From NCBI GenBank assembly GCA_963848335.1, contig CAWKDD010000001.1, positions 1 through 64,000 on the forward strand: 64,000 nt of DNA, given 5' to 3'. The stretch is from Chersky-840 sp963848335 (lineage in GTDB: Bacteria; Actinomycetota; Acidimicrobiia; Acidimicrobiales; UBA8190). The notes beneath the pieces are model-generated. The model did no database searches. It had not been told where the DNA came from and worked only from the letters and a program-made list of their open reading frames with translations. Numbering within the stretch: the first letter of the stretch is position 1; the number at the start of each line of letters is the position of its first letter. Below are positions 8,395-17,190 of this stretch, in pieces. The position numbers were made by a program, and so were the translations under genes.

Positions 8395-8895
8395 GTGAAG
8401 ACGATCCACGAGGAGTTTCACTACGAACGTGCACCAGAAGAGCTGTTCGCGCTGATATCCAGTGGACCCTTCCAGCTCCAGATCATTTCCCATCTTGGAG
8501 GCAAGGACGCAGAGCTAGTAGAGCAGACGGTCGCCCCTGAGGGTGGCGTGAAGGTGGTGACCCGACAGCGCACTGGCGTCGAGCTACCCGGCTTCGCTAA
8601 GAGGCTGATCCCAGCCAGCACGACTGTCATCCAGACCTACGTCTGGGAGCCCGCCAGCGAGGACGGTTCCCGCGAAGGGATATGGTCTGCCGATATCAAG
8701 GGCGCTCCGGTTTCAATGGGAGGACCGACCGAACTGCGAGCGACTGGATCGGGCTCCGTACACGTTTTCAGCGGAGAGGTGAAGTCGTCGGTCCCGGTAG
8801 TGGGAGGCAAGTTGGAGTCGTTCGCCCTCGACAGCCTGCGCCGTGACTTGACCCGCGCCGCGGAGTTCACCGCTAATCGACTCGTCGAAACCTAG
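8395..8895 (+). CDS. DUF2505 family protein
   Basis: A 166-residue protein with the actinobacterial DUF2505 pattern: an opening MKTIHEEFHYERAPEELFAL, a central IWSADIKGAPVSMGGPTEL, and a final helix with LDSLRRDLTRAAEFTANRL. The family belongs to the SRPBCC/START-like fold, which forms a hydrophobic ligand cavity; no ligand is known. The start is the GTG at 8395; its ribosome binding site is not obvious. The next gene on the strand (a lipoprotein) follows after 38 bases, so a two-gene transcript is possible. Confidence 0.8.
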   Translation: MKTIHEEFHYERAPEELFALISSGPFQLQIISHLGGKDAELVEQTVAPEGGVKVVTRQRTGVELPGFAKRLIPASTTVIQTYVWEPASEDGSREGIWSADIKGAPVSMGGPTELRATGSGSVHVFSGEVKSSVPVVGGKLESFALDSLRRDLTRAAEFTANRLVET

Positions 8896-8933
8896 CGGCC
8901 ACTAGCCCCGCGCCGCCCGCCCAAGGGAGTCTG

Positions 8934-9536
8934 ATGAAAGTGCATCCGAAGCTACGTCTCAGATTCATCGGGATCGCGGTCGCCGTTCCCGTCGCCACGC
9001 TCTTAGCGGCATGTAGCTCGTCCCCCTCCTCGCCACCCACGACGACGAGCGCGGCGACGACCACCAGCCCTTCGGCGTCGCCATCGTCGACGTCACCGGC
9101 TCCGACGACGACCGCCGCCAGCACCGCGAACTTCAACTCCTGCTCAGTGGTAACCCAAGCCGAGGCAGCCAGTGCCATCGGAACGTCTGTGACCCAGGGC
9201 GTCCTCGGCAACGCCACCGTCGAAGGCGGACTCGCCTGCGTCTTCTACGGGCCGTCGGCGCCCACCCCTACCACCCCGAACGTGTCCCAGGCTGATTCCG
9301 TCCGGGTCGTCGTGGTTGAGGGCTCCGACGCCTTGACTTGGTACAACGACTACAAATCCAAGGTCAGTGCCCAGCCCATCAGCGGCTATGGCGATCAGGC
9401 ATACTACGACGGCTATGCCTCGTTGAGCGTCCTCAAGGGCAACTACTACCTCCGGATCGCCGTCGCTCCTGCTGGTGCGCCGCCGTCGTTGACCGACGAG
9501 GAGCAGCTCGCCAATGCCATCCTCCCGAAGTTGTAG
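8934..9536 (+). CDS. DUF3558-like secreted lipoprotein
   Basis: A 200-residue lipoprotein. The signal sequence ends at LLAAC with Cys27 as the lipidation site, followed by a Ser/Thr/Pro-rich linker (about residues 28-63) that would span the cell wall. The globular part starts NFNSCSVVTQAEAASAIG, the typical DUF3558-like opening in which a Cys pairs with a later Cys (here in LACVFYG), and ends with DEEQLANAILPKL. Its role is unknown; similar proteins are common surface lipoproteins in actinobacteria. GGGAG lies just before the ATG. Confidence 0.75.
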   Translation: MKVHPKLRLRFIGIAVAVPVATLLAACSSSPSSPPTTTSAATTTSPSASPSSTSPAPTTTAASTANFNSCSVVTQAEAASAIGTSVTQGVLGNATVEGGLACVFYGPSAPTPTTPNVSQADSVRVVVVEGSDALTWYNDYKSKVSAQPISGYGDQAYYDGYASLSVLKGNYYLRIAVAPAGAPPSLTDEEQLANAILPKL

Positions 9537-9659
9537 GCAGGACACCCAGACCCGAGGACCACAAGGTGATACGACCGAGCGCGGCACAACCTGGACCGGC
9601 ACCCGACCTACGCCTGGGCGGGGCTCCTGTCTGAGTCCGCTGACCGATAGAAAGTACCC

Positions 9660-10130
9660 ATGTCGGACCAGACCGATTCACAGAGTTCTCGGCCGTCCTT
9701 TGACACCTATGACCCAGCGGTCGCACAGGCCATGGTGTTGAGCATGCCCTTGACGGGGATTCCCGAGTATCTCGACATCCGTGTAACCGATGTCGGACCC
9801 GGCACCATGACCGCCGAGTTGGAAGTCCGTCCCGAGCTGCTCAATCCATTCGGCTCTGCCCATGGTGGCGTCTTGGCTGCCCTCATGGACCACGTTCTCG
9901 GGGCTGTGCTCTACCCCCTCATAGCGCCCGGAGCGTGGGCAGCAACCACCGAGCTGAAGCTCAACTTCCTGGCCCCTATCCGTGACGGTGTCCTGGAGGC
10001 ACGCTCAGAAGTCATCTCGCTCACCAGGCGGACCGCTGTAGTGCGTATCGACGCCACCAATGGCGACCGCCTAGTGGGCGCGGCCCAGGGGACGGTGACC
10101 ATCAGTGAACCGAGACGCAATCCGTCGTGA
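9660..10130 (+). CDS. PaaI/hotdog-fold thioesterase
   Basis: A 156-residue hotdog protein of the PaaI type, probably hydrolysing an acyl-CoA thioester. The active-site helix is NPFGSAHGGVLAALMDHVLG near residues 61-80, with the HGG turn and a following acidic residue (Asp77). The strand pattern TTELKLNFLAPIRDG follows at about 97. It is complete, with a short disordered N-terminus. It is followed after 42 bases by the ABM/MhuD-like gene on the same strand. The acyl substrate cannot be inferred. Confidence 0.85.
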   Translation: MSDQTDSQSSRPSFDTYDPAVAQAMVLSMPLTGIPEYLDIRVTDVGPGTMTAELEVRPELLNPFGSAHGGVLAALMDHVLGAVLYPLIAPGAWAATTELKLNFLAPIRDGVLEARSEVISLTRRTAVVRIDATNGDRLVGAAQGTVTISEPRRNPS

Positions 10131-10172
10131 ACCCCGTCGACGATCCCCTCGAATCCGGGCGATGATGGGGTC

Positions 10173-10499
10173 ATGACCGTCATCCGCATCAACGCCATCA
10201 CTGTCCCCGAGGGCGGGGGCGAGGAGCTGGCCCGCAGGTTCGCGGCCCGAGCTGGGGCCGTCGACAATGCCGACGGCTTCGAGGGCTTCGAGCTACTCCG
10301 CCCCATCGACGACCGGCTCACCTGGCTCGTGGTGACCAGGTGGCGCGACGAGGAGGCCTTCAACGCCTGGGTGGCCTCACCGGCCTTCGCCCATGGTCAT
10401 CGAGGAGCGTCACATGAGGGGGAGGCTCCCCCTCCGGTAGGCACTCACAGCGAGCTTTGGTCTTATGAGGTCGAAGTCGAGGTGGGACGCCCTACCTGA
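10173..10499 (+). CDS. mhuD: MhuD-like heme-degrading monooxygenase (ABM fold)
   Basis: A 108-residue ferredoxin-like protein close to mycobacterial MhuD: MTVIRINAITVP, FEGFELLRPIDDRLTWLVVT and the AFNAWVASPAFAHGHRG segment. Asn7, Trp66 and a His near 74-76 match the MhuD residues that orient and ligate heme, so cleavage of heme with release of iron is likely. Members of the wider antibiotic-biosynthesis-monooxygenase family lacking these residues do other chemistry, so the match matters. It sits downstream of a hotdog thioesterase and upstream of a hypothetical gene; no other heme-uptake gene is in the window. Confidence 0.78.
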   Translation: MTVIRINAITVPEGGGEELARRFAARAGAVDNADGFEGFELLRPIDDRLTWLVVTRWRDEEAFNAWVASPAFAHGHRGASHEGEAPPPVGTHSELWSYEVEVEVGRPT

Positions 10500-10561
10500 C
10501 GGGAGTTCGGCGCGGGGTAAAGAGCATTCTCGCCCAACGGGGAATGCGGAAGGCAGGAGAC

Positions 10562-10930
10562 ATGGGACCAATCATCAGAGTGCCCGACGAGGTCGCTCAG
10601 AGACTCGTGGAGGAGACCGACCTCGTTGAGGTGGACCCTGTGCTGCCAGACGCAGTGGACGAAGTCGACGTCGAGCTGGGAGGTTCGTCTGGCGTGGACG
10701 TGCTCCTCAAAGAGGACCCCAAAGACGGATTTGGGGTCTTGGTGAGCATGATCGCATTGTCTGACTATGCCAAGAGCGCTCCAAGCCCGTTCGAGCTGAC
10801 AGTGCGGGATAAGGACGGCAATCCGCATGCATTTGCCGCGACTGCTGTGAACGGGCAGTCGATCCTGGATCACCTGAAGCTGGCCTTCTTCGGAGAGCCA
10901 GGAGATCGGCGTCCGCTGATCCCCACATGA
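10562..10930 (+). CDS. Hypothetical acidic protein
   Basis: A 122-residue protein with no recognised family. It is acidic in the first half (many Asp/Glu around residues 10-50) and ends with a mixed strand-helix region containing FELTVRDKDGNPHAFAATAV. There is no signal peptide or membrane segment. The ATG at 10562 is preferred over 10544 because GGAG precedes it. Its own coding sequence contains a perfect 9-bp inverted repeat, GACCCCAAA/TTTGGGGTC (about 10716-10739), which could form an RNA hairpin inside the message. Confidence 0.6.
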   Translation: MGPIIRVPDEVAQRLVEETDLVEVDPVLPDAVDEVDVELGGSSGVDVLLKEDPKDGFGVLVSMIALSDYAKSAPSPFELTVRDKDGNPHAFAATAVNGQSILDHLKLAFFGEPGDRRPLIPT

Positions 10931-11298
10931 GGCGAGCAGCGGACCCTCTCAAGGGATTCGTCGAGCGTTACCGGATGGGTTGTGCTGTTGCGAAAACCAT
11001 GGGATCGCATGCAGGAACGGCGTGTGGCGGGCGCTCAGAGCCCCAAACAGGGCGACCGGGTCACGGTGATACCGCCTGGGCATGAAGGTGGTCGGACTGG
11101 CCCTGCCACGGCGCACAGCACCGGCATTTTCCGATCGGTTGCCCATGAAGATCGGCGCCTCCAACTAACCCAGAGCAATTTCGCGCTTAAGCGCCGGATG
11201 ATAAGGGTCGATAGTCAAAGCGGTGAGTTGTTCCCAGGGCCGCGTCCATCCCCGTTCTGACGAGCTGCCGAGCCGAACGGAGCTGAACCAAGTCCACT
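10931..11298. other. Non-coding gap, no gene recognised
   Basis: About 370 bases between a hypothetical gene and the EAL-domain gene. No repeat, RNA gene or clear hairpin was seen. If the EAL protein really starts at 11452, the untranslated region is longer still. Confidence 0.45.
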
Positions 11299-12393
11299 AT
11301 GGCACTGTCCCAGCGAACTAGTGGTGGAGACCTCTTCCTCACCCGTAAGGGAAGGCTCTCACGTGCACGTGAGCGGGGGAAGGGCGCGTCCGACCATTGG
11401 ACACCCAATGGCCCAGTTTCCGAACGGGAGGGAGTCGAAGCTGCGCGCCTGATGGACCATCGGCAGAAGGTGATCCGTGACACCGTCGCCAACCAAGGCT
11501 TCGAGATCGTATTCCAGCCGATCGTCGACCTGCGGACTGGCGGGGTCGCGGGAGCCGAGGCCCTGACCCGCTTCGAGATGTCGTCCGATCGTCCGCCCGA
11601 TGTCTGGTTCGCCGAAGCCAGAGAGATCGGTCTGGGCGTCGAGCTGGAAATGGCGGCCCTTCGTCTGGCACTTGGTCAACTCAGGCAGCTCCCGTCCGGC
11701 CTGTACCTGTCGCTCAACGCTTCACCGGACACAATGATGTCCTCTGAATTCCGTGCCCTCGTAGCGGAAGCTCCTGCTGAGCGTGTCGTGCTCGAGTTGA
11801 CCGAGCATGACCGCATCGACGACTACGAGCTGTTTGAGAACTCCGCCAATGAGCTGAGATCCCACGGGTTACGGCTCGCAGTTGATGACGCCTGTGCGGG
11901 ATTTTCCAGCTTGCATCACATCCTCAATCTCCATCCGGACATAATCAAGCTCGACATCGGACTTACTAGGGGCATCGACTGCGATCCGGCGCGTCGAGCC
12001 CTGGGACGGGCCATGCTCGCCTTCGGCCTCGATGCATATGGGGCTGCCATCGTCGCCGAAGGCATCGAAACCGAAGGCGAATTCAAGACGTTGCGTGGCC
12101 TTGGCTGCCGCTTTGGACAGGGTTTCTACCTCGGTCGTCCCGGCCGGTTACGCCTCCCCGGTCCGCAATCCCTCAGTCCTGAACAGGACTGGACTCAAGG
12201 TGAATCAGAGGAAAAGTCAACGTCGACCCCGGACCCGGTCGATGCGAGGACGGAACGAGACCTCGGACGAGAGAGAGTACCACTGGACTCTCAGGACGAA
12301 CTCCTCGCTCTCGTTGCGGAAACCCGGAGTCGGCCGGGACAGGGCAGCCACACCTGGAAGGGCGATCGTTCCCGCGTCCAGCTTTCCCGCTAG
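11299..12393 (+). CDS. EAL-domain protein, probable cyclic-di-GMP phosphodiesterase
   Basis: A protein of up to 364 residues with one EAL domain at about 58-285. The catalytic set is intact: Glu87 in AEALTRF, Asn140 in SLNASP, the ELTE block at 166-169, Asp196-Asp197 in VDDACAGFSS, Lys217 in IIKLD, Glu254/Glu257 in AEGIETE and Gln274 in GQGFYLGRP, so hydrolysis of c-di-GMP to pGpG is likely. The C-terminal 80 residues are charged and disordered. The first 50 residues are Arg-rich and lack a ribosome binding site, so ATG 11452 may be the true start. There is no sensor domain, and no GGDEF partner is in the window. Confidence 0.88.
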   Translation: MALSQRTSGGDLFLTRKGRLSRARERGKGASDHWTPNGPVSEREGVEAARLMDHRQKVIRDTVANQGFEIVFQPIVDLRTGGVAGAEALTRFEMSSDRPPDVWFAEAREIGLGVELEMAALRLALGQLRQLPSGLYLSLNASPDTMMSSEFRALVAEAPAERVVLELTEHDRIDDYELFENSANELRSHGLRLAVDDACAGFSSLHHILNLHPDIIKLDIGLTRGIDCDPARRALGRAMLAFGLDAYGAAIVAEGIETEGEFKTLRGLGCRFGQGFYLGRPGRLRLPGPQSLSPEQDWTQGESEEKSTSTPDPVDARTERDLGRERVPLDSQDELLALVAETRSRPGQGSHTWKGDRSRVQLSR

Positions 12394-12595
12394 CATCGAT
12401 CGTCGTCGACAAGGGCCCCGAGTTGCTCGGGTTCGCCCACTCATGGGCCGGACGGGCCACTCGCTATATGCCGGTCGCGAGAGGGGTCTTGGCTGGAGGC
12501 GGACCCAGGCTTGGCCATCCTGTACTCGGGCTATGCGCCCCTCGAGCCAGATCAGCGGTATCAGCGACTCGTTCCGACCCGCTACCGTGGCCCCC

Positions 12596-12862
12596 GTGAG
12601 CAGCCCGCGAGTGCCCGGTGGGGTGGTGCACAAGCTCCCAGGAGACCTGCGCAAGGCGCTGATCGCCAACCCCATGGCACTCGACGCCTGGAAGGACATC
12701 ACGCCTCTGGCCCGCAACGAGTTCATCTGCTGGGTCGAGGATGCCAAGCAGCAGATGACCCGAGATCGCCGCATTCGCCGGACCAAGGAGGAGCTGGAGG
12801 AAGGCCAGCGTCGGCCGTGCTGCTGGCCGGGGTGCGCACACCGCGAACGCACCGGCAGATAA
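12596..12862 (+). CDS. YdeI/OmpD-associated-like small protein
   Basis: An 88-residue protein matching the C-terminal helical module of the YdeI/OmdA (bacteriocin-protection) family: LPGDLRKALIANPMALDAWK, then ITPLARNEFICWVEDAKQ and an Arg-rich helix with a final RPCCWPGC. The GTG at 12596 is taken because the similarity starts immediately after it; no strong ribosome binding site is visible. The cellular role of these small proteins is not settled. The final Cys cluster and HRERTGR tail are common in actinobacterial members. Confidence 0.72.
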   Translation: MSSPRVPGGVVHKLPGDLRKALIANPMALDAWKDITPLARNEFICWVEDAKQQMTRDRRIRRTKEELEEGQRRPCCWPGCAHRERTGR

Positions 12863-12912
12863 CAGCCGGGTTGGTACCCCTGCCAGTCGGGTACCCGAGC
12901 CGGACGTCGCAG

Positions 12913-13533
12913 CTACATGCGGGCCTGGAGCATCTGCTTTCCTGGGCCCGACAGGGCCTCGAGCGGCGCTGTGCGTCCTGCCATGACGAGGATCAGCGAC
13001 GCCAAAGGGCCCTCGACGCAAGGACCGTCGCCCGCCGACCAGTCGACGTCGGTGGCCTCTATGCGCACACCGGCAATGCGCCTCTTGGCGTGGAGCGGGA
13101 AACCTATGCGCTTCACCGTCTCGGCCACCGTTCTCAAGGTGGATTCCGGCACCCTCCTGAACATACCCGTCGGTCGACGGATGTCCTCGCCGTGGCATAC
13201 GAGGTCGGTGAGCATGATCTCGGGCTTCGTCCCCGGCGGCGTGCGACGCGTCCCGACCGTCTTCCCGAACTGCTCCCGGAGTTCGTCGGGGGAAGACGAT
13301 CCCACCGCCAGGCCCTCACGGGCCATGCAACGGTTGAAGCTCATGCCGCTCTTGAGCATCCCCGTGAGAAACGGGCCGATCCTCACGTCCGCCCCGCCGA
13401 TCAGGTGGCCCACGACGTGCCGGACCTTCCACTCGCGGCACAACGATTGGACGTCCCACTGGCTGTCGTCGAGCGTTGCCAGGTCGCCAGCCAGAGCCGA
13501 CCGCTCCTCGTCGATCGCCTGCCACGTGTCCAT
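12913..13533 (-). CDS. Maleylpyruvate isomerase-family mycothiol-dependent enzyme (DinB-like)
   Basis: A 206-residue four-helix protein of the MDMPI/DinB superfamily. The N-terminal helix region ends WKVRHVVGHLIGGADV, with His43 as a metal ligand, and a second ligand region is LTDLVCHGEDIRRP with His114, as in mycothiol-dependent isomerases and transferases. These enzymes use mycothiol and a divalent metal; the substrate here is unknown. ATG 13533 follows GGAGGTGG. The C-terminal part carries the shorter SCP-like or extension segment. Upstream on the same strand, 106 bases away, is an unrecognised gene. Confidence 0.8.
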   Translation of the reverse strand: MDTWQAIDEERSALAGDLATLDDSQWDVQSLCREWKVRHVVGHLIGGADVRIGPFLTGMLKSGMSFNRCMAREGLAVGSSSPDELREQFGKTVGTRRTPPGTKPEIMLTDLVCHGEDIRRPTGMFRRVPESTLRTVAETVKRIGFPLHAKRRIAGVRIEATDVDWSAGDGPCVEGPLASLILVMAGRTAPLEALSGPGKQMLQARM

Positions 13534-13639
13534 GACCACCTCCAATGTCGTGTCCGCGACGTGCGGGGACGCCCGCATACCTGGCACGAGGGTAGCGAGA
13601 TCCGGGCTGGGAGACTCCGCTCGTCGGCCGGCGTTGGAG

Positions 13640-14278
13640 TCACTCGTCGGTGAATTGCAGAAATGGCTGACCAGGGCGGTACTCGACCGGGACGTCCCGA
13701 ATCCTCTTGTAGTGGCGCACCAGGACGACGTTGCTGACCGGTCGATTGAGTGCGGTGAGTCGAAAATGGCGCAGCGGTGCGTGGTCAGCCTGGAACACGC
13801 TGCAGAGGGTGAGCTCGGCGGCGTCGTCAAACGCCTCGGTCGGCGCCACCTCGCCGGCATTGAGCGTGGCGAGCAGGGCCGGGGAGCTCGTGCCGACTAA
13901 ACAGTAGATGCACCCTTCACCGTCGCGCCCCACGCCCCGCCCGATGATGAGCCGCTTCACGCCGTCTTCGATGGCGTAGAGCGCGGCGTCGCCCGAACCG
14001 AAGCAGTGGAGGTGATGGTCTTGCTGGTCTGGGTCGGCCCGAACTTGGTGGTGCTGCAGGATCTTCATGGCCAACTCGACGTGGGAGGCGACCAGGGATT
14101 CGTCGTTTTCGTCGCCCGCGGCGGCGGGGTTGCCGGCGACCGGGGGCTCTGCCTCTGGAGGCTCGTCGAGATCCTTACCGGCCCAGGCCGGGGCGGTGTA
14201 CGGCTGCGCCGCGGCCCAGTTGTGAGTCTCCGACGCCTCCCAATCCTTGGCCTTCCCCTCGTCCCCGCTGCGAGCCAC
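13640..14278 (-). CDS. Hypothetical protein
   Basis: A protein of about 212 residues with no family I can name. The first 60 residues are polar and Pro/Ala-rich; the rest is a mixed fold with QDHHLHCFGSGDAALYAIED, a Cys-x-x-Cys pair in GCIYCLVGTSS, and FRLTALNRPVSNVVLVRHYK. The repeated His and Cys residues could bind a metal, but that is a guess. There is no signal peptide or membrane segment. The start at GTG 14278 is uncertain, since an in-frame ATG lies at 14374 and neither has a strong ribosome binding site. Confidence 0.6.
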   Translation of the reverse strand: MARSGDEGKAKDWEASETHNWAAAQPYTAPAWAGKDLDEPPEAEPPVAGNPAAAGDENDESLVASHVELAMKILQHHQVRADPDQQDHHLHCFGSGDAALYAIEDGVKRLIIGRGVGRDGEGCIYCLVGTSSPALLATLNAGEVAPTEAFDDAAELTLCSVFQADHAPLRHFRLTALNRPVSNVVLVRHYKRIRDVPVEYRPGQPFLQFTDE

Positions 14279-14406
14279 ACCGCACCGTATCTTCAAGAAG
14301 CCCGCTCCAGTATGCGCTGGGCCGATCCCGGATGGACCTTGCCCTTGGGCGAGTGGCGATCTACCGGATCGCACCTCTTTCGCCGCTGCTGCCCGAGAAG
14401 CCCGAC

Positions 14407-14922
14407 TTACGAGAACCTCCAGCGGGTCTGGCTGTATGGACCGCCTTTGCCGAACCCGAACGCCACCGAGGGCACGACTCGATACAACACGACATTGCCT
14501 TCCCGAATCGCGTCACCGAGCTCCGCCCATGTTCCGTCAGGGGCTTCGAAATGCGGACCATACTTCGACTCAAAGGTGTCGGCGACGTTCCGACGCTCAA
14601 CCTCGTCACTCACAGCCAGGGCGTGCCCCTCGACGACGACGTCGAGACCGTTGAGGTCGTTGCATCCCGTCGTGAGGACGCAACCCGGGTTCTGCGCCAG
14701 ATTCTTCGCCTTGCGCTCGTTCGAACCAGTGCAGAAGTACAACGCACCGTCGAGCCAGACGCCAAGGAGTGGAGTGACGTGCGGTCGTCCATCTGGACGA
14801 ACCGTGGACAACCAATACAGCTCGGCGTCTTCGAGGGCCCGGCGCCCTCGCTTCCAGGCCGTGGGGCTGGCATGTGGACTGCTGAACGGGCCCAACTCGG
14901 TCACCGGCTCTTGCGTATCCAT
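14407..14922 (-). CDS. PPOX-fold flavoprotein (second copy)
   Basis: A 171-residue split-barrel protein of the pyridoxamine 5'-phosphate oxidase-like family. Recognisable are ELYWLSTVRPDGRPHVTPLL, GVWLDGALYFCTG, then NERKAKNLAQNPGCVLTTG, and DVVVEGHALAVSDE. The order matches the protein at 143-667, although the sequences have diverged, so they are paralogs or separately acquired relatives. ATG 14922 is preceded by AAGGAGG. An FMN- or F420-linked redox role is expected; no substrate can be assigned. A small membrane protein gene ends 54 bases upstream on the same strand. Confidence 0.87.
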   Translation of the reverse strand: MDTQEPVTELGPFSSPHASPTAWKRGRRALEDAELYWLSTVRPDGRPHVTPLLGVWLDGALYFCTGSNERKAKNLAQNPGCVLTTGCNDLNGLDVVVEGHALAVSDEVERRNVADTFESKYGPHFEAPDGTWAELGDAIREGNVVLYRVVPSVAFGFGKGGPYSQTRWRFS

Positions 14923-14976
14923 ATGGCCTCCTTGTCCATCATTGCCGATCGGGGGTTGGACCTCGGGCAATGAGCA

Positions 14977-15468
14977 TCAGGCGGGAGCCAAGCCCTCCTC
15001 GGGAAGCGACGGACTGGGGAGCACAGCACCTACTACTGATGATGCACCCCAGAAGGCAATGGCGGCGAGCATGAACCCGAAGAACTCGAATCCGTAGGAC
15101 ACAGCGGCCACGATTATGGTCCGACCATTGTACGGCTGAGTGACCGCCTGGTCGGACTCGAAGTAGCTGATCGCTGCCACACCAACAGCCAGGCAAAGAT
15201 TGCCGAGAGCGAAGAGCCTCAATACTCGTGTCATCCCCGCCAGCGGCACGCGGGACATTTCGATCCACCTGAACCAAGACCACGACGCTGCTGCGAAAAT
15301 TGCATAACCGACGACGCTTGCGACGCCGAAGAGCAGGTTCGATCGAGTTGCCACGTCAGACGCCGAGCCAGTATGCCAGGTGAGTGCGGTATATCCCATC
15401 CACCCGACTGCGACGATGAGGAATCCACCAATAACGACCAACCGCTGCCACCTAAGCGAGAACGTCAT
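14977..15468 (-). CDS. Four-helix integral membrane protein, unknown function
   Basis: A 163-residue protein with four predicted transmembrane segments, at about residues 10-30, 44-66, 80-102 and 118-142. Between helices 1 and 2 is a short external loop (WHTGSASDVATRS). I do not recognise a family. There is no signal peptide separate from helix 1. The gene precedes the second PPOX gene on the same strand with a 54-base gap, so they may share a message. Confidence 0.65.
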   Translation of the reverse strand: MTFSLRWQRLVVIGGFLIVAVGWMGYTALTWHTGSASDVATRSNLLFGVASVVGYAIFAAASWSWFRWIEMSRVPLAGMTRVLRLFALGNLCLAVGVAAISYFESDQAVTQPYNGRTIIVAAVSYGFEFFGFMLAAIAFWGASSVVGAVLPSPSLPEEGLAPA

Positions 15469-15991
15469 GTCTGGCAGCCTAGGCAGGACTTCAATTCCTC
15501 GCTTTCTGTGCCACTATCCCCGGTTCGGTGGTGGTTTCCTTTCGTCGGATTAGCGTTCCGTGCTGCTTCAGGCAAGCGGTGCCGAATCCCTGGCATGATC
15601 GCGCGCAACTGCCAGATCGGCCTGCCCGGGCTGGTTAACTCTTGGCCGTAGTACCAGGTGGGATCACCCGCGTTGAGATGGTGGCCCAAGGGTGGCGGGC
15701 CACCCAGCTGTCATTGCGACCCGACCGCTCCGCCCGGGATTGCGCGACGTCGTCGATCATGAGCGCATGACCCCGAATCGCCGGCAGCTCCACGCGACCA
15801 CGTTCGGAACGGCCATGGTGGGATGCGGTCACCGGTACCCCCGGACCGGCCCTTGTGACAGGACCGGCCCTCGCCGAGTTGGCTGCCTGTTGAGTTGACA
15901 TTGAGTTTCGCTTGAGCAGTGTCATCTATCGTTGGACACGCTGTTCGGGGTGTCTGGCCACGAGCAAGCTCGGACCTGAGATGGAGGCACT
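15469..15991. other. Non-coding gap between divergent genes
   Basis: About 520 bases separating the membrane protein (minus) and the spherulation-4-like gene (plus). Both promoters should be here. The open frames on either strand look like shadows. No RNA gene or repeat was recognised. Confidence 0.45.
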
Positions 15992-16990
15992 GTGAAACTG
16001 GGCGACTGCCGACACGCCCTGCGACGAACTGGCCACGTCGCAAGTTCCGTGGCGATGGTCGCCATAGGGGTAGCGGGCTTGAGCGTGGTTCAGAGCACTC
16101 CAGCAGCCGGCGCCACCCCAGCGGCATCCAAGACAACAGCCCTCATCGTTCCCGCATATCAGTACCCGCTCAGCGCCCCCGGCACGCTCCAGGGCATCTG
16201 GGCCGACTTGGCGGCTAGCCCGCCTCCGGCTGGGAAGGGTTATGTCATCGCCAACCCGTCGAGCGGCCCCGGTTCGGGTTCGTTCTTCTCCAGCTCGGAT
16301 TACACCAACTACCTCTATGCCATCGGCCAGGTGCAGGCGGCAGGTTGGACGGTGCTGGGATACACCTCCACCGGGTACGGCACGCGCACCCTCTCCGCCA
16401 TCGAATCCGGCGTAGCGCTCTGGAAGTCCAAGTATGGAACCAACCAGGTTCGTTCGGGCAAGCTAAAGGCGCCGGTCACCAGCATCTTCTTCGACACCGC
16501 TTGTGCCGGCTTGAAGTGGACGGGGTCGAGCGCCGATGGTTGCGCCAACCGGCCCCCAGGATTCGGCGGCTCTCCTGCGGCATTCTTCACCAACCTGACC
16601 TCCTACGTGCACACCAACTTGGGAGGCATTGTGGTCGTCAATCCCGGCGTTCAGCCCCTCGACCCCAGCTTCCTTACGAACTCGGCCGTCGACGACGCAG
16701 TCATCGCCTTCGAGAACCAGTACTCAGCATTCATTGGACCACCCGGTTCGAGCAACAACGACGACTCTGTCAATCAGGTCGGTACGATCGTTTGGGACGT
16801 CTCCACGCTGGCCGAGGAGCAGCAGGTCATGCAGACGGCTCATGCGGACGGATCAACCCTGGTCTACGTCACCAGTGAGGACGATGACGGCTTCTACTGC
16901 CCACCGGGAGACGTGTACGCGGGTGCGCCTCCAGGGTGCACTGCGACGGTTCCAAATTTCTTCGAGTCAGAGTTGGCGTCTATTTCGTAA
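15992..16990 (+). CDS. Secreted spherulation-specific family 4 protein
   Basis: A 332-residue exported protein. Residues 1-40 form a signal peptide (Arg-rich start, hydrophobic core, then AGA). The mature part opens TTALIVPAYQYPL and carries YVIANPSSGPGSG, VLGYTSTGYGTRTL, SIFFDTACAG and VVVNPGVQP, the sequence of strand-end motifs in the spherulation-4 TIM-barrel family, which is distantly related to glycoside hydrolases. The biochemical activity of the family is poorly defined; a polysaccharide-degrading role is often suggested. The GTG start follows GGAGG. The gene is monocistronic. Confidence 0.85.
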   Translation: MKLGDCRHALRRTGHVASSVAMVAIGVAGLSVVQSTPAAGATPAASKTTALIVPAYQYPLSAPGTLQGIWADLAASPPPAGKGYVIANPSSGPGSGSFFSSSDYTNYLYAIGQVQAAGWTVLGYTSTGYGTRTLSAIESGVALWKSKYGTNQVRSGKLKAPVTSIFFDTACAGLKWTGSSADGCANRPPGFGGSPAAFFTNLTSYVHTNLGGIVVVNPGVQPLDPSFLTNSAVDDAVIAFENQYSAFIGPPGSSNNDDSVNQVGTIVWDVSTLAEEQQVMQTAHADGSTLVYVTSEDDDGFYCPPGDVYAGAPPGCTATVPNFFESELASIS

Positions 16991-17190
16991 GAAGCGTCAG
17001 CTCGGATTGACGCCAAGCCATCGTTACCAGGCGGCCGGCTCGAGCAGCATCGCTCCCGAGCGTCGTTACCGAGAGCGTCGGCGACGAGGCGGGGCACTGA
17101 TGATCGACATTTTGCGCGTAGGTCAGGGCAATATGTGACGGGACCGGCACCTCCGATGGCGGTGCGACCTGGAACGCTAAGTCGAGCCTC

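Noticed and set aside
10716..10739. Rho-independent terminator
   Set aside because: The perfect hairpin lies inside the coding region of the gene at 10562 with no T-run, about 190 bases before its stop.
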